Shown here: positions 10,561 to 20,619 of the stretch, in pieces
Layout: every line of letters starts with the position of its first letter
Position numbering within the stretch: position 1 is the first letter of the stretch
Assembly: GCA_019232625.1 (NCBI GenBank)
Contig: JAFANP010000035.1
Location: 77,512 to 141,511 of the forward strand
DNA from: Alphaproteobacteria bacterium
Lineage (GTDB): Bacteria > Pseudomonadota > Alphaproteobacteria > Sphingomonadales > Sphingomonadaceae
Length of the DNA: 64,000 nt
Reading direction: 5' to 3'
Program-made: the position numbers and the translations under genes
Notes under the pieces: model-generated
The model's database searches: none
What the model saw: only the letters and a program-made list of their open reading frames with translations
Told to the model about the DNA's origin: nothing

Positions 10561-10994
10561 CCGCGCGAGACGATCTGTCCTTCGATCGTGCCGGTCGAGG
10601 GATGGTGCTTGTCGAGGTAGCGCTTGACGATCTTCAAGTTGCGGCTGTTCGAGCGGAAGAAGAAGTCCGGTATCGCCCCGACCCAGGGGATGGCGCCGAG
10701 CAGGAAGTCGATCCCGACATTCCCGCTCATCCTGGCGATATGCCACTTCGACATTCCGAGGTTGCGCGCCTCCCAGACGATCCACGCGCCCATCGCCGTG
10801 CTGACGATGTCGCCGACCACCGGCACCACGTCGAGGAGGACGTCGAGCCCGATCGGGCGGTTCAGGCCCGGCACCGTGAAGAGCCGTTCGAGCAGGACCT
10901 CCATCGCCTCGATGCGGCGTCGGACCGAGGCCGGGTCACGGCCGATGGGCAGGCGGTTGACCGCAGCCTCGAACTGGTCCTCGGTGGTGGGCAT
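10557..10994 (-). CDS. DUF4112 domain protein
   Basis: IGLDVLLDVVPVVGDIVSTAMGAWIVWEARNLGMSKWHIARM. Confidence 0.85.
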   Translation of the reverse strand: MPTTEDQFEAAVNRLPIGRDPASVRRRIEAMEVLLERLFTVPGLNRPIGLDVLLDVVPVVGDIVSTAMGAWIVWEARNLGMSKWHIARMSGNVGIDFLLGAIPWVGAIPDFFFRSNSRNLKIVKRYLDKHHPSTGTIEGQIVSRG

Positions 10995-11014
10995 TCGGGC
11001 TCTCCTTCACCCCT

Positions 11015-12475
11015 TTATGGGGCGCGCAGGATGAGTTCGCCAGCGGGATGGCGGGCGAAGGCGTTGGCGCGGAAGCCGGTGAGACGCGGCGACACGAGCG
11101 ACCAGCGCACGGGCGCGGCGAGGGCGATGAACGGCGAGGCGGCGGCGAGCAGCCCGTCGGCCTGGAGCAGCAGGCTGCGGCGCGCCTCCGCCGTCGGGGC
11201 GAGGCGCGCCGCCTCCATCGCCTCGTCGGCCTTGGGATCGCATACCGGCGCGGCCTCGCAGGCGAAACGGCGGAGATACCAGCTTGCGAGGGTCACCGGA
11301 GCCACCTCGTCGAGCAGGACGAGGTCGGCCGGAGCGCCCGGCGCGACTCGCTCCGAGTCCACGCCGATGGCGGCCCAGTCGCGCCGCAGGTAGGCGAAGA
11401 GCAGGCGCGAGCCCGGGCCGGGCGGGAGGGCGACGCGCAGCTTCGGGCGCTGCGGCCCGGCTGCCGCCGCGACGATGCGGGCGGCGGCGGCGCGCCGGTC
11501 GGCGGTCGGCGCGTTCGCCCAGGACGGGGGCGGCGCGGAGATCCCCTCGATGCCCGCCGGGAGGAGCGTCTGGCGCGGCTGCAGGCCCGGCACGCCGAGC
11601 GCCGCGACGAGCGCCGCGCGGTCGATCGCCATGCTGAGCGCCTCGCGCACCTCGCGCGCGGCGCCCAGGCCCTCGCGGCCGGTGAAGGCGAGGCCGAACA
11701 GGCCGGCCGCCGGATCGAAGACGAGGCTCGCCGCACGCGGGTGCGCGGCCCGGGCGAAGGGCAGGTCCGCCGACGTTCCGCCGAGCACCAGGTCCGCCTC
11801 GCCGAGCGCGAACCGCGCCACCGCGGTCGCGGCGGGGCCGCCGCGAAGGACGAGGGGAGTCGCCGACGCCGCCGGATCCTCGTCCGGCTCCTCCTCGGGA
11901 CGGTGCGGCGGAGTAAGCCGCACGGAACCGTCGGGGCGAGGCTCGGCCACGAACGCGCCGATTCCGCGGCCCGAGCGCAGGATCGTCATCTCGGGCTGGG
12001 CGAGGAGCTGCAGGAAGTTGGGCCGCGGCGACTTGAGGCTCACCTCGAGCACCTCGTCGGTCATCGTGTCGACCTCGTCGATGGCGCCCAGCAGCGGCCT
12101 CAGGGCGTTGCGGCTCGTCGGCGCCGCGGCGGCGCGCAGCCGCGCCACGACCTGCTCCGCGGTCACCCGCGTCCCGTCCGGCCAGCGCAGCCGCCCGAGG
12201 CGGAAGGTGTAGCGCAGTCCGTCGTTGGAGATGATCCAGCTCTGCGCCAGCCCGGGCTCGATGTCGCCGCCGGCGTCGAACCGGACCAGGCCCTGGGCGG
12301 TGCTCTCGACGAGGAAGGCGGACGGCGGATCGAGCGGCTCGCGATTGGGATTGACCATGCGCGGCGGCGCCCCGATCGCGCTCACCTCGATCGGCCCGGT
12401 CTCGCTTTCGCGGCAGCCGCCCAGGACGAGCGGCAGCGCCGCCGCGAGCATCAGGAGAGGCCGCCGAATCGCCAT
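11015..12475 (-). CDS. Peptide ABC transporter substrate-binding protein (SBP family 5)
   Basis: Lipobox LGGCRES; DPPSAFLVESTAQGLVRFD, LAQSWIISNDGLRYTFRL. Confidence 0.85.
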   Translation of the reverse strand: MAIRRPLLMLAAALPLVLGGCRESETGPIEVSAIGAPPRMVNPNREPLDPPSAFLVESTAQGLVRFDAGGDIEPGLAQSWIISNDGLRYTFRLGRLRWPDGTRVTAEQVVARLRAAAAPTSRNALRPLLGAIDEVDTMTDEVLEVSLKSPRPNFLQLLAQPEMTILRSGRGIGAFVAEPRPDGSVRLTPPHRPEEEPDEDPAASATPLVLRGGPAATAVARFALGEADLVLGGTSADLPFARAAHPRAASLVFDPAAGLFGLAFTGREGLGAAREVREALSMAIDRAALVAALGVPGLQPRQTLLPAGIEGISAPPPSWANAPTADRRAAAARIVAAAAGPQRPKLRVALPPGPGSRLLFAYLRRDWAAIGVDSERVAPGAPADLVLLDEVAPVTLASWYLRRFACEAAPVCDPKADEAMEAARLAPTAEARRSLLLQADGLLAAASPFIALAAPVRWSLVSPRLTGFRANAFARHPAGELILRAP

Positions 12476-12592
12476 CGGGGAACAGCGATAGACCAGCGCG
12501 GCGGCGAATTTTAGGCTTTTGGGACCGGCGCTCTTTACGGCTCCTTCACGTTTGGCCGGCTAGCGTGACCCATTGGACGAAGGATCGCCGAG

Positions 12593-12922
12593 TTGAGCTC
12601 CGAGCCCCCCGCCGGCACCTACAAGTCGCGCAATGCGCCGCGCACGCGGGTCAGCGCGCGGGCGCAGCTGCGCCAGCAAAGCTGGTATGCCGTGGAAGTG
12701 CGCGTCTGCGACCTCTCCAGCTCCGGCTTCATGGCCGAATGCCCCCAGGCGGTGAGGATCGGCGGCTACGTGTCGCTGGACGTGCCCGGCATCGGCCCGG
12801 TCAACGCGCAGGTCCGCTGGCAGCTCGGCGGCCGCATGGGCGGCCAGTTCCTCGATCCGATCAGCCTCGCCCGGTGCGAGTGGGTGGCGGTGCCCGCCGC
12901 GCCGCCGAGGGAAGCCGCCTAG
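12593..12922 (+). CDS. PilZ domain protein
   Basis: RVSARAQLR ... VCDLSSSGFMAECPQAVRIGGYVSLDVPGIGPVNAQVRW. Confidence 0.8.
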   Translation: MSSEPPAGTYKSRNAPRTRVSARAQLRQQSWYAVEVRVCDLSSSGFMAECPQAVRIGGYVSLDVPGIGPVNAQVRWQLGGRMGGQFLDPISLARCEWVAVPAAPPREAA

Positions 12923-12982
12923 AATCCGTACCCGATGCCGGCAATGGCCGGGATCGCCCGGTCAAGGCCGCGGCAAGGAGGA

Positions 12983-13041
12983 TGGTGCGGACGGCGGGAC
13001 TCGAACCCGCACGCCCCGAGGGGCAGAAGATTTTAAGTCTC
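12983..13041 (-). pseudogene. 3' half of disrupted host tRNA-Leu(UAA), containing attL core and encoded CCA
   Basis: Minus strand GAGACTTAAAATC-TTCTGCCCCTCGGGGCGTGCGGGTTCGAGTCCCGCCGTCCGCACCA; T-arm and 3' acceptor strand match the 5' half at 40909-40949. Confidence 0.92.
13029..13041. repeat. attL core (13-bp direct repeat)
   Basis: GATTTTAAGTCTC, identical to 40909-40921. Confidence 0.9.
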
Positions 13042-13232
13042 TTTGGGAAAAGCTTAAGGTACTGAAAAGTCAGGCATTTTAGGTTGGCTGCTGCGCTAAT
13101 GTGCTAATCAATGTGCTAATCAGCCGGTCGGGAGGCGCAAAGCGCCTCCGCGATCGCCGATCTGTACCAGCCTGATTCGCGGCTGCAAGGTTTATCTGGA
13201 CGGGCGCGCCGGGCTCGGGACAAAGCTGGCGC

Positions 13233-14573
13233 ATGGAGCTGAATAGCCGAGAGATTGCGATCCTGATCTGGCTCGGGCTGGTGATCGGCTTTACCGCCGT
13301 GAAGAGCCGCGATGTGCGGCGATCCTTCTTCGCGCTGGTGCGCTCCTTCCTCCAGCACAAAATCCTGATCTGCGTTGGCGGGGCGGCGCTCTACAGCGCG
13401 GGTTGCGTCTGGCTGCTGGCTCGGTTCGGCCTGTGGGAGTGGGCGAATCTCCAGACGACCCTGTTGTGGGGCCTCACCTTCGCCTTCGTCACCATGATGG
13501 ATATCGGCAAGCTCGAGACGGAGCCGCGCCCGCTACGCCGCCTCGCCAAGGAGGCAGTGAACGCGACGGCGCTGATCGTGTTCATCGCAGAATTCTACAC
13601 CTTCCCGCTGTGGGGCGAGCTCATCCTCGTGCCGTTCCTGTTCTCGTTGGGCATGATGATTGCGATTGGCGAGTCCGATGCGAAATATGCAACCGTCCTG
13701 CGGCTGCTGAGGGTGCTTCAGATCGGAGCCGGGTGGGGTCTGCTGTTCTACAGCCTGGGCCGCATCGCTCAGGAGTTGCGCGACTTCGCCACCCTAACCA
13801 CGGCGCGCGAGCTGGCGGTGCCGATGCTGCTGTCGCTGATGTTCCTACCTTTCCTGTACCTGCTGATCCTGTGGGTCAGCTATGAAAACGCGACGTTTCG
13901 GCTGCGGGTGACGATGGATGATCAAAAGCTGCGGCGCTTTGCCATCTGGCGCGGGATGGCGGCGTTTCGGACTAACACCGACCTGTTCCGGCGGCTGATG
14001 CGCACTATCCAGCTGGAAGAAATTCAGGATCGGGAAGGCATCCGCCGAGCGATCCGGCAGCTGCGCGAGCTGCGCAGGCGGGAGCGCCATCCCCCGAAAG
14101 TGGAATGGATCAATGGCTGGTCGCCGTACGCGGCCCAATCCTTCTTAGCGGGCCAGGGTCTGACGACGGGCGACTATCACCATGGCTATGACGGCGAATG
14201 GTGGGCGGAGTCGCCGTCCATCGAAATCGGCGGCGATCTGTTCAAGGACCGGCTGATCTACCGCATCGCGGGGACCGAGACGGCGGCCACGCGCCTATCC
14301 CTGGAGATGAACGCCAACCGGCCGGGAACGCCAGAAGCGTCGGATGCCAGGTTTTGGGCGGGGGCTGATGCGCTGGTGCAATGCGCGCTCGGAGATACCC
14401 AGGCAGAACCCAATTTCAGCTTGGCAGGAAGGGATGAAGCGGAAGCGATGTCCGGCGACGTGCGACTGAGGCTGACGCGGGACGATTGGGGCAATGCGGC
14501 GCGCGGCGGCTATACGCGGCGGCTGAGCCTGATCCACCCCGCGCACCGGGAGCTGTATCCGGGGTTGGAGTAA
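13233..14573 (+). CDS. Hypothetical polytopic membrane protein
   Basis: Multiple TM segments in N-terminal half, charged cytoplasmic C-terminal half; no family recognised. Confidence 0.65.
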   Translation: MELNSREIAILIWLGLVIGFTAVKSRDVRRSFFALVRSFLQHKILICVGGAALYSAGCVWLLARFGLWEWANLQTTLLWGLTFAFVTMMDIGKLETEPRPLRRLAKEAVNATALIVFIAEFYTFPLWGELILVPFLFSLGMMIAIGESDAKYATVLRLLRVLQIGAGWGLLFYSLGRIAQELRDFATLTTARELAVPMLLSLMFLPFLYLLILWVSYENATFRLRVTMDDQKLRRFAIWRGMAAFRTNTDLFRRLMRTIQLEEIQDREGIRRAIRQLRELRRRERHPPKVEWINGWSPYAAQSFLAGQGLTTGDYHHGYDGEWWAESPSIEIGGDLFKDRLIYRIAGTETAATRLSLEMNANRPGTPEASDARFWAGADALVQCALGDTQAEPNFSLAGRDEAEAMSGDVRLRLTRDDWGNAARGGYTRRLSLIHPAHRELYPGLE

Positions 14574-14916
14574 GAGGAATTGAAAACAGGGTGCAGGCAT
14601 GCACCCCTGCCTCGTGGCGAACAGCGGGTGTGCAAGCGGAGTGGGCCCTTCGCGGGGAACCGGCTGCAGGAGCGTAGCGACGAAGCTGGGCGGAAGGCGC
14701 CCCGAAGCGCGCCGAGGGCGGAGCCCTAAGCATCTCATAGAGCCGACAAACGAACTGAGGCGAGAGACGCATTTAGCTTCTCCCACTCAAGCATAAGTTG
14801 TATCTTGCTTAGGCTAACAGTCTGGCCTGACTGTAATTTGCAAAATCAATTTCCGGATTTTTTGAAGCCGGGACGCTTGCGCTTACACGCGCATTCTATC
14901 CGACGGGGAGAGAACA

Positions 14917-15593
14917 TGACTGAAGAGGGAAGCGGCTCCTCGCTGCCAGTCACCAATATCGACCGGTGGCGGCGTATCATCTCCGAAGGCGCGCTCGATA
15001 GCGTCCCCATGGAGGAGATCGTCGCGGCGGTGCAGGACCTGGGGCCGTATGCTGACCCCCGGGTCCTGAACCCGCTGATGCTGCATATCACGGATGCCTT
15101 GACCGCACTCCTGCGCAAGCGGGTGTGGCGCACCCACTCCAACGACGGCAACGACATCATCGACCGCGCGCACGCGGCGGTCATCGACGCGGTGCTTCAG
15201 CCCCAGTCGGCGGACGGTAAGGCGCTGCGCGAGTGTTTCGAGGCCCGGGTGGCGCTGCGGCTGAAAGACGCCATCCGCGCGGAGCGGGAGAACGCCCGCC
15301 GCCACCCGAGCGCGGACGAAGACGGCGACAGCCGGCCGCTCCCGACGCCGGAGGCCGGTTACGGCAGCCACGTCGTGATGGAGGAGCACGCCCATGTCGA
15401 GACGCTGCTGGCGATGATCGAAGACCATCGCAAGCGCCTCGCCTGGCGGCTGCACATGGAAGGCGTGCCGATCGAATCGAAGAAAGTGAAAGGAACCATC
15501 GCCAAGGCGACGGGGGTGAGCGGGCGGCAGGTCCAGGACTGGCTGGACGAAGTGAAGGAATTCTTGAAATCGAAGATGGGAGACCGGGCATGA
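14917..15593 (+). CDS. RNA polymerase sigma factor-like / HTH regulator
   Basis: MTEEGSGSSLPVTNIDRWRRII; C-terminal HTH-like KGTIAKATGVSGRQVQDWLDEV; stop overlaps next start. Confidence 0.5.
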
Positions 15594-16204
15594 ACAACGA
15601 GAACATCGCTGCCCGCAGGGATGAGGTACTGTTCGAGTTTCATCGGCAGTGCCAGCGCCCCACCGCGGAGCAGATCGTGGATTGGACGGAGCGCTACCCC
15701 GAATTCGCGGACGAGATCCGCGAACATGCGGCGGCGCGTCTGGATTGGATCGCGATGGAGCGACTTCCAGCGATGGAGCCGGATGAGGCGCTGATCGCAC
15801 GCGGGCGCAGCCGTGCACTCAATGCGATCCATAACGCGCAGGCGGCGGCGCGCGCGCAGTCGGACGAGGGGGCTGCGACCTTCCAAGCATTGATGCAGGG
15901 TGCCGATACATCTGTACCCGGATTGGCGCGCGAGCTCGATATCGACCGGGGCATTGTGGCGGATATGATGGCGGGACGCATGCTGCCGCCGCTCGGCCGC
16001 CGCTTCATGGACGGATTGACAGGAGCCTTACGTACGAGCGTCGCCGCGATCGAAGCCGCCTTGCACAGAGCAAGCCAGGCACCGCGGCTGGGGCATGCCA
16101 AAGCGACACGCGCGCCGAAAATCATCCAACGATCCTACGCCGATATCGTGCGAAGTAGTGGCATGAGTGACGAACGAAAACGCTATTGGCTGGACAAGGA
16201 TTGA
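15590..16204 (+). CDS. Hypothetical regulator with HTH-like segment
   Basis: VPGLARELDIDRGIVADMMAGRMLPPLGRRFMD; translationally coupled (ATGA overlaps) to both neighbours. Confidence 0.5.
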   Translation: MNNENIAARRDEVLFEFHRQCQRPTAEQIVDWTERYPEFADEIREHAAARLDWIAMERLPAMEPDEALIARGRSRALNAIHNAQAAARAQSDEGAATFQALMQGADTSVPGLARELDIDRGIVADMMAGRMLPPLGRRFMDGLTGALRTSVAAIEAALHRASQAPRLGHAKATRAPKIIQRSYADIVRSSGMSDERKRYWLDKD

Positions 16205-19200
16205 TGGACGCGTGGGCTGACATTCGTCTCGTCGCGCGCGAGACCCATACGCAGGCGCTAGAACATTCCGGCGGCGACCGCACTGCCACAGCGCTGATCG
16301 CGGCCGCGCTCGCGCCGTACGATTTGCAAATTCGCTACTTCGACTCGGGCGAGGTCGTTGACGACGTCGTGCTCGGATTCCTGGAGCGGGAGTCGCTTTT
16401 GGTGAATGTGCGGCGCGGTCAGTCTCCCGCCGACGAGGCCGCCGTGGTGGCGCACGAAATCGGGCATTTCCACCTGCATCTCGATCCGCGCAGCGAGGTC
16501 ACGGCGGTAGCGGAAGGGCTCGGCGGTGATCCGGTCGAAAGCGGCGCGGGCCGGGTGGAGGGCTATTCGGCTCGCGAACGCAAAGAGATTCAGGCCGACA
16601 TCTTCGCCGGCGAATTCCTGTGCCCGACGGACTGGCTCAAAGTCGAGCTGGTGGAGCGCAATCGCAAACCATCCGAGATCGCTCAGGAGCTAGGATTGCC
16701 GCCCTCGATGGTACTGCACCAGACGATCCGGGCGCTGCTGCTGCCGCCGCTGCGGCCGCCGGAGCCGGAAGAAGATACGGCCGCTGTGCTGCTCGATTCC
16801 AGCCAGGACGAGGCCGCCAACTGGAACGCCGGGCCCCTGCTGGTGGAGGCAGGACCCGGAACCGGTAAAACCCGAACGCTGGTGCACCGGATCATGGGAC
16901 TCTTGGAAGAGGGTGCCCTTCCCGGCTCCATTCTGGCGCTGACCTTCTCCAAGAAAGCCGCCGAGGAGATGCGCGAGCGGCTGTCCAAGCGCAACCGCGA
17001 TGCTGCCATCGAAATGTGGGTCGGCACGTTTCACGCCTTCGGCCTGGAGATGGTGACGAAATGGCCGAGCCGGGTGCAGCGTACCGAGAAGGTGCGGATA
17101 TTGGATGAAACCGGCTCGCTCGCGTTGCTCGAGCGCAATCTCGAGCGGCTCCCTTTGCGCCATTACCAGAATCTCTACGAACCCGCCTACGAGCTGGTTC
17201 ATGTCGTCAAGGCGATAGCGCGCTGCAAGGACGAGCTGATCGGCTGGGAGGAGTATTTGACCGAGGCGAAGGCCACGCTAGCGGCGGCGTCGGACGAGGA
17301 GCGGGAGAATGCCGAGAAAGCGGTCGAGATCGGTGAAATCTATCGTATCTATGAGGAAGCGCTTGTCGCCGAGGATGCCGTCGATTTCGGCGATTTGATA
17401 CGCCTCCCGATCCAGCTGCTCGCCGACGAGGAAATTCGCGAAGCCTATCAAAGCCGATTTGAGCATATCCTGGTCGATGAGTACCAAGATGTGAATTATG
17501 CCAGCGCGCAGCTTCTGCGTGCCCTCGCCGGAAGCTGCGAGGATGTCTGGGTCGTCTGCGATCAGCGCCAGTCGATTTACCGGTTCCGAGGCGCCAAGCC
17601 GGAGAACGTCGCGCGTTTCGAGAAGGAGTTCGGCGGCACTCGCCGCTCGCTAGGCCATAATTACCGCTCGGGAGGACCGGTGGTTCGAGCCTTTGCCGAG
17701 TTCTCCCGTCACATGGGCGGCTCGAACGGTGGCGGCACCTGGGATGCCCACCGCGGCGAGGTGGGCGAGATTTCGCTTTCGATCTCGTCAACCGTCGCGG
17801 GAGAGGCCGGGGTCATTCGCGACACGATTGAGGCGTTGCGCACCAAGGGCGTCGCCTATCGCGACCAATGTATCTTGGCGCGCAGCCACCTGACGCTTGC
17901 CCGCATTACCGATACGCTGGAGCGGCTCGGCATACCGTTGCTCTATATGGGCGATCTGTTCGAGCGCGACGAGATCCGCGACCTGCTTTCGCTCGTGGCG
18001 CTCGATGCCGAATTCGGGGGTATCGGGCTGGTGCGGCTGGCGCAGCTGCCGGAATACGGCGCATCGCGGCAGGATGCGGTCGCGCTGCTGGTTTGGGCGC
18101 AGGAACAAAAGCTGACGGTCTTCAACGCGCTTACCCGCACCGACGAAGTCGAAGGACTCTCGCCGGCGGGCCGCGCAGGATTAGCGCGATTGGGCGAACA
18201 GCTGGCGGGGATGGAGCCGGAAACCACGCCCTGGAATTTGCTGACAACCTGGCTTTTCGAGCGCAGCGACTATCTGCGCCCCCTGGTGCTCGCCAACGAC
18301 GCCAAATCCCAGCAACGGCTGATTGCCATCTACCAGCTGCTAAAAGTCTGCGGCGAGCATCTGGCGATGGGCGATACCAGCCGCCGTCGTTTCGTGGAAC
18401 GTGTGCGCAGGATCGAAGCCCTTAACCATGACACCGCCTATCGCGCCGTCGCCTCCGAGGCGAGCGACTTCGACGCAGTGCGGGTGATGACGATCCACGG
18501 CAGCAAGGGGCTGGAGTTCCGCGCAGTGCACCTTCCGGGGCTGGCGACGACCTATATGCCGGCAAACCGACAGTGGGTTCGCTGTCCCCCTCCGCCCGCG
18601 CTAGCCCAGCTCGCTTTGCGGAAGGAAGACCATGACGCCGAGGAAGAATGCCTCTTCTTCGTCGCCATGTCGCGCGCTCGCGACTACCTCTGCCTGAGCC
18701 GCGCCGAGCGTTATACCCAGAAGCGCAATTCCAGCGAGTCGCGCTTTCTCGCCATTGTCGCCCCCCGCTTGCAGCCCAAGCGCAGCGACGGCGAGCTTCC
18801 CCTGCCTGTCACCGAGCCGGTGATGCGGCCGCCCGCGCCTCGTGATTCCTACTCGGAGCGGGAGCTCGACATCTACCTGCGCTGTCCGGCCCGATACGAT
18901 TATGAGGTAATCCACGGGCTGCGCGGGGGCGGCGATGCCTCTGCCTATCTGCGTTTCCATCGCTGCGTGTACCGCACGCTCGGCTGGCTTGAGGCAAGGG
19001 CAACCGAAGGTCGGCCGGCCGACCTTACCGCGGCGCAGGCGGAACTCGCCCGCCAATGGGAAGAGGCGGGTCCGGTCGATCACGGGTTCGAGGCCTATTA
19101 TCGCGCCATAGCCGGGGAGATGGTTGGAGCCATCGCTACGCTTATCCTTGGAGAGCGGGGACGCTATGATCGGTCGGAATGGTCGGTGGAACTTGATGGC

Positions 19201-19545
19201 AAGCACATTACCTTCACACCCGACCGCGTAATCTTGGAAGCGGATGGAACTGTCCGCGTGCAACGGGTCCGAACGGGGCGCAAAACAAAGTCCGAGCACG
19301 AGAATGGCATCTATGCCTTGATTCGGCGAGGCGCCGAGCAGCGCTATCCTGGACGTCCGCTCGTCGTCGAGACTTTCTACCCGGCGACGGGTGAAGCCGT
19401 TCCCGTTTCGCCAGCTAAGAATGACGAGAAGCTGCTCCAGGAATATCGCGACGCGATCGCCGGGATCGAGCGGGGCGCGTTCGCCCCGGAGCCGGACCCC
19501 CGAAAATGTCCCAACTGCCAATGCTACTTCGTCTGCGGCGCGTGA
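16204..19545 (+). CDS. ImmA/IrrE metallopeptidase - UvrD/REP SF1 helicase - Cas4/AddB-like (PD-(D/E)XK fold, Fe-S) fusion
   Basis: HEIGHFHLH (ImmA), EAGPGTGKTRTL Walker A, ILVDEYQDVNYAS Walker B, C-terminal YSERELDIYLRCPARYDYE and CPNCQCYFVC. Confidence 0.88.
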   Translation: MDAWADIRLVARETHTQALEHSGGDRTATALIAAALAPYDLQIRYFDSGEVVDDVVLGFLERESLLVNVRRGQSPADEAAVVAHEIGHFHLHLDPRSEVTAVAEGLGGDPVESGAGRVEGYSARERKEIQADIFAGEFLCPTDWLKVELVERNRKPSEIAQELGLPPSMVLHQTIRALLLPPLRPPEPEEDTAAVLLDSSQDEAANWNAGPLLVEAGPGTGKTRTLVHRIMGLLEEGALPGSILALTFSKKAAEEMRERLSKRNRDAAIEMWVGTFHAFGLEMVTKWPSRVQRTEKVRILDETGSLALLERNLERLPLRHYQNLYEPAYELVHVVKAIARCKDELIGWEEYLTEAKATLAAASDEERENAEKAVEIGEIYRIYEEALVAEDAVDFGDLIRLPIQLLADEEIREAYQSRFEHILVDEYQDVNYASAQLLRALAGSCEDVWVVCDQRQSIYRFRGAKPENVARFEKEFGGTRRSLGHNYRSGGPVVRAFAEFSRHMGGSNGGGTWDAHRGEVGEISLSISSTVAGEAGVIRDTIEALRTKGVAYRDQCILARSHLTLARITDTLERLGIPLLYMGDLFERDEIRDLLSLVALDAEFGGIGLVRLAQLPEYGASRQDAVALLVWAQEQKLTVFNALTRTDEVEGLSPAGRAGLARLGEQLAGMEPETTPWNLLTTWLFERSDYLRPLVLANDAKSQQRLIAIYQLLKVCGEHLAMGDTSRRRFVERVRRIEALNHDTAYRAVASEASDFDAVRVMTIHGSKGLEFRAVHLPGLATTYMPANRQWVRCPPPPALAQLALRKEDHDAEEECLFFVAMSRARDYLCLSRAERYTQKRNSSESRFLAIVAPRLQPKRSDGELPLPVTEPVMRPPAPRDSYSERELDIYLRCPARYDYEVIHGLRGGGDASAYLRFHRCVYRTLGWLEARATEGRPADLTAAQAELARQWEEAGPVDHGFEAYYRAIAGEMVGAIATLILGERGRYDRSEWSVELDGKHITFTPDRVILEADGTVRVQRVRTGRKTKSEHENGIYALIRRGAEQRYPGRPLVVETFYPATGEAVPVSPAKNDEKLLQEYRDAIAGIERGAFAPEPDPRKCPNCQCYFVCGA

Positions 19546-19640
19546 GGCTGGCCCGGCCTCGGTAAAAAGGGCCGCTTCCGGTTTTTTCGTCCAGCCTCCG
19601 CTTCCCTTCCAAGGCCACCAATACGGCCGGGAAGGAGCAG

Positions 19641-20132
19641 ATGATGACCAAGGTTTCCGTGTTTCTCCAGCAGGACGGCAGCGAACAGCTGATCGAGACC
19701 GAACTGCCCGCAACGCTCACCGGAGCTCAGCTCTACGACGCGGTCGCCAAGGCCGGTGCCGAGACGGACGACGCGACGTTCGTCTTCCTCGGCGAGGCGG
19801 ACGAGCCGGTGAAGCGCAAGGGCAAGGACTCGCTGACGCTCGCCGCGGGGGCGCTGGTGCATGTCACCCGCTGCCGCAAGGTGAAGGTGACGGTGCATTT
19901 CCTCAACCGCACCATCGAAGAGCAGTTCGCCCCGGGCGCGCGGGTGCGCAGCGTCAAGGCCTGGGCGGTCGGCAAGATCCCGCTTGAGCCCCAGGACGCC
20001 GCCGAGCACGTGCTGGAGATCTGCGACACGAAGACGCGGCCGGTGACCGACGCGAGCCTCCAGCAGCTGACCGACGGCAAGCGCTGTTCCGTCCGCTTCA
20101 ACCTCGTCCCCGACACGCGGGTCGAGGGGTGA
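19641..20132 (+). CDS. Tandem ubiquitin-like (multiubiquitin-type) protein
   Basis: Two successive Ubl-like units ([10 protein letters not shown]... and [21 protein letters not shown]...), C-terminal Gly (RVEG); next to E2/JAB/E1 genes. Confidence 0.75.
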   Translation: MMTKVSVFLQQDGSEQLIETELPATLTGAQLYDAVAKAGAETDDATFVFLGEADEPVKRKGKDSLTLAAGALVHVTRCRKVKVTVHFLNRTIEEQFAPGARVRSVKAWAVGKIPLEPQDAAEHVLEICDTKTRPVTDASLQQLTDGKRCSVRFNLVPDTRVEG

Positions 20133-20136
20133 GCCG

Positions 20137-20619
20137 ATGAACGCTCCTTCTCCTCCCGGCAAGCTGCTGCTGGAGCAGGACCTCGCCGCGCCGGAGTTCC
20201 GGCTCGGCGAGGCCGAAGGACGGTGGCGGCGGATTGGATTGAACTGGCCTTACCTGACGATGGCGGTTCGGGCCGCCGAGCGTTCGAACGGGCCGGAAGA
20301 ATTCGGCTTCCGCTTCGAATGTTCCGGCTACCGGCAGTCCCCGGCAACGGCGCGTCCTTGGGACCTAAGCAGCGACGCTCCCCTGCCCGCTTCGCAATGG
20401 CCGGCCGGCAGGAGCATCGTCAAATCGGTGTTCCGGCCGGATTGGAAGTCGGGGACGCTCTACATCCCCTGCGACCGGGTGTCCCTCGAGGGTCACCCGG
20501 ATTGGTACCACCAGCATCCCCACCGGCTCTGGCAGCCGAAGCGCGGGATCATCTGCTACCTGGAACAGATTTATGAGCTTCTCAATCAAAGCGATTATAC
20601 GGGCATTCGCGGCGCCTGA
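20137..20619 (+). CDS. Prokaryotic E2-like protein
   Basis: [36 protein letters not shown]; position between Ubl and JAB genes. Confidence 0.65.
   Translation: MNAPSPPGKLLLEQDLAAPEFRLGEAEGRWRRIGLNWPYLTMAVRAAERSNGPEEFGFRFECSGYRQSPATARPWDLSSDAPLPASQWPAGRSIVKSVFRPDWKSGTLYIPCDRVSLEGHPDWYHQHPHRLWQPKRGIICYLEQIYELLNQSDYTGIRGA

Noticed and set aside
11048-12514. 488-aa plus-strand ORF
   Set aside because: Antisense shadow of the SBP family 5 gene; low-complexity Arg/Gly composition.
12983-13041. Left tRNA fragment as a complete tRNA or an unrelated fragment
   Set aside because: Lacks D-arm and 5' acceptor, but pairs perfectly with the right-hand fragment across a shared 13-bp core.
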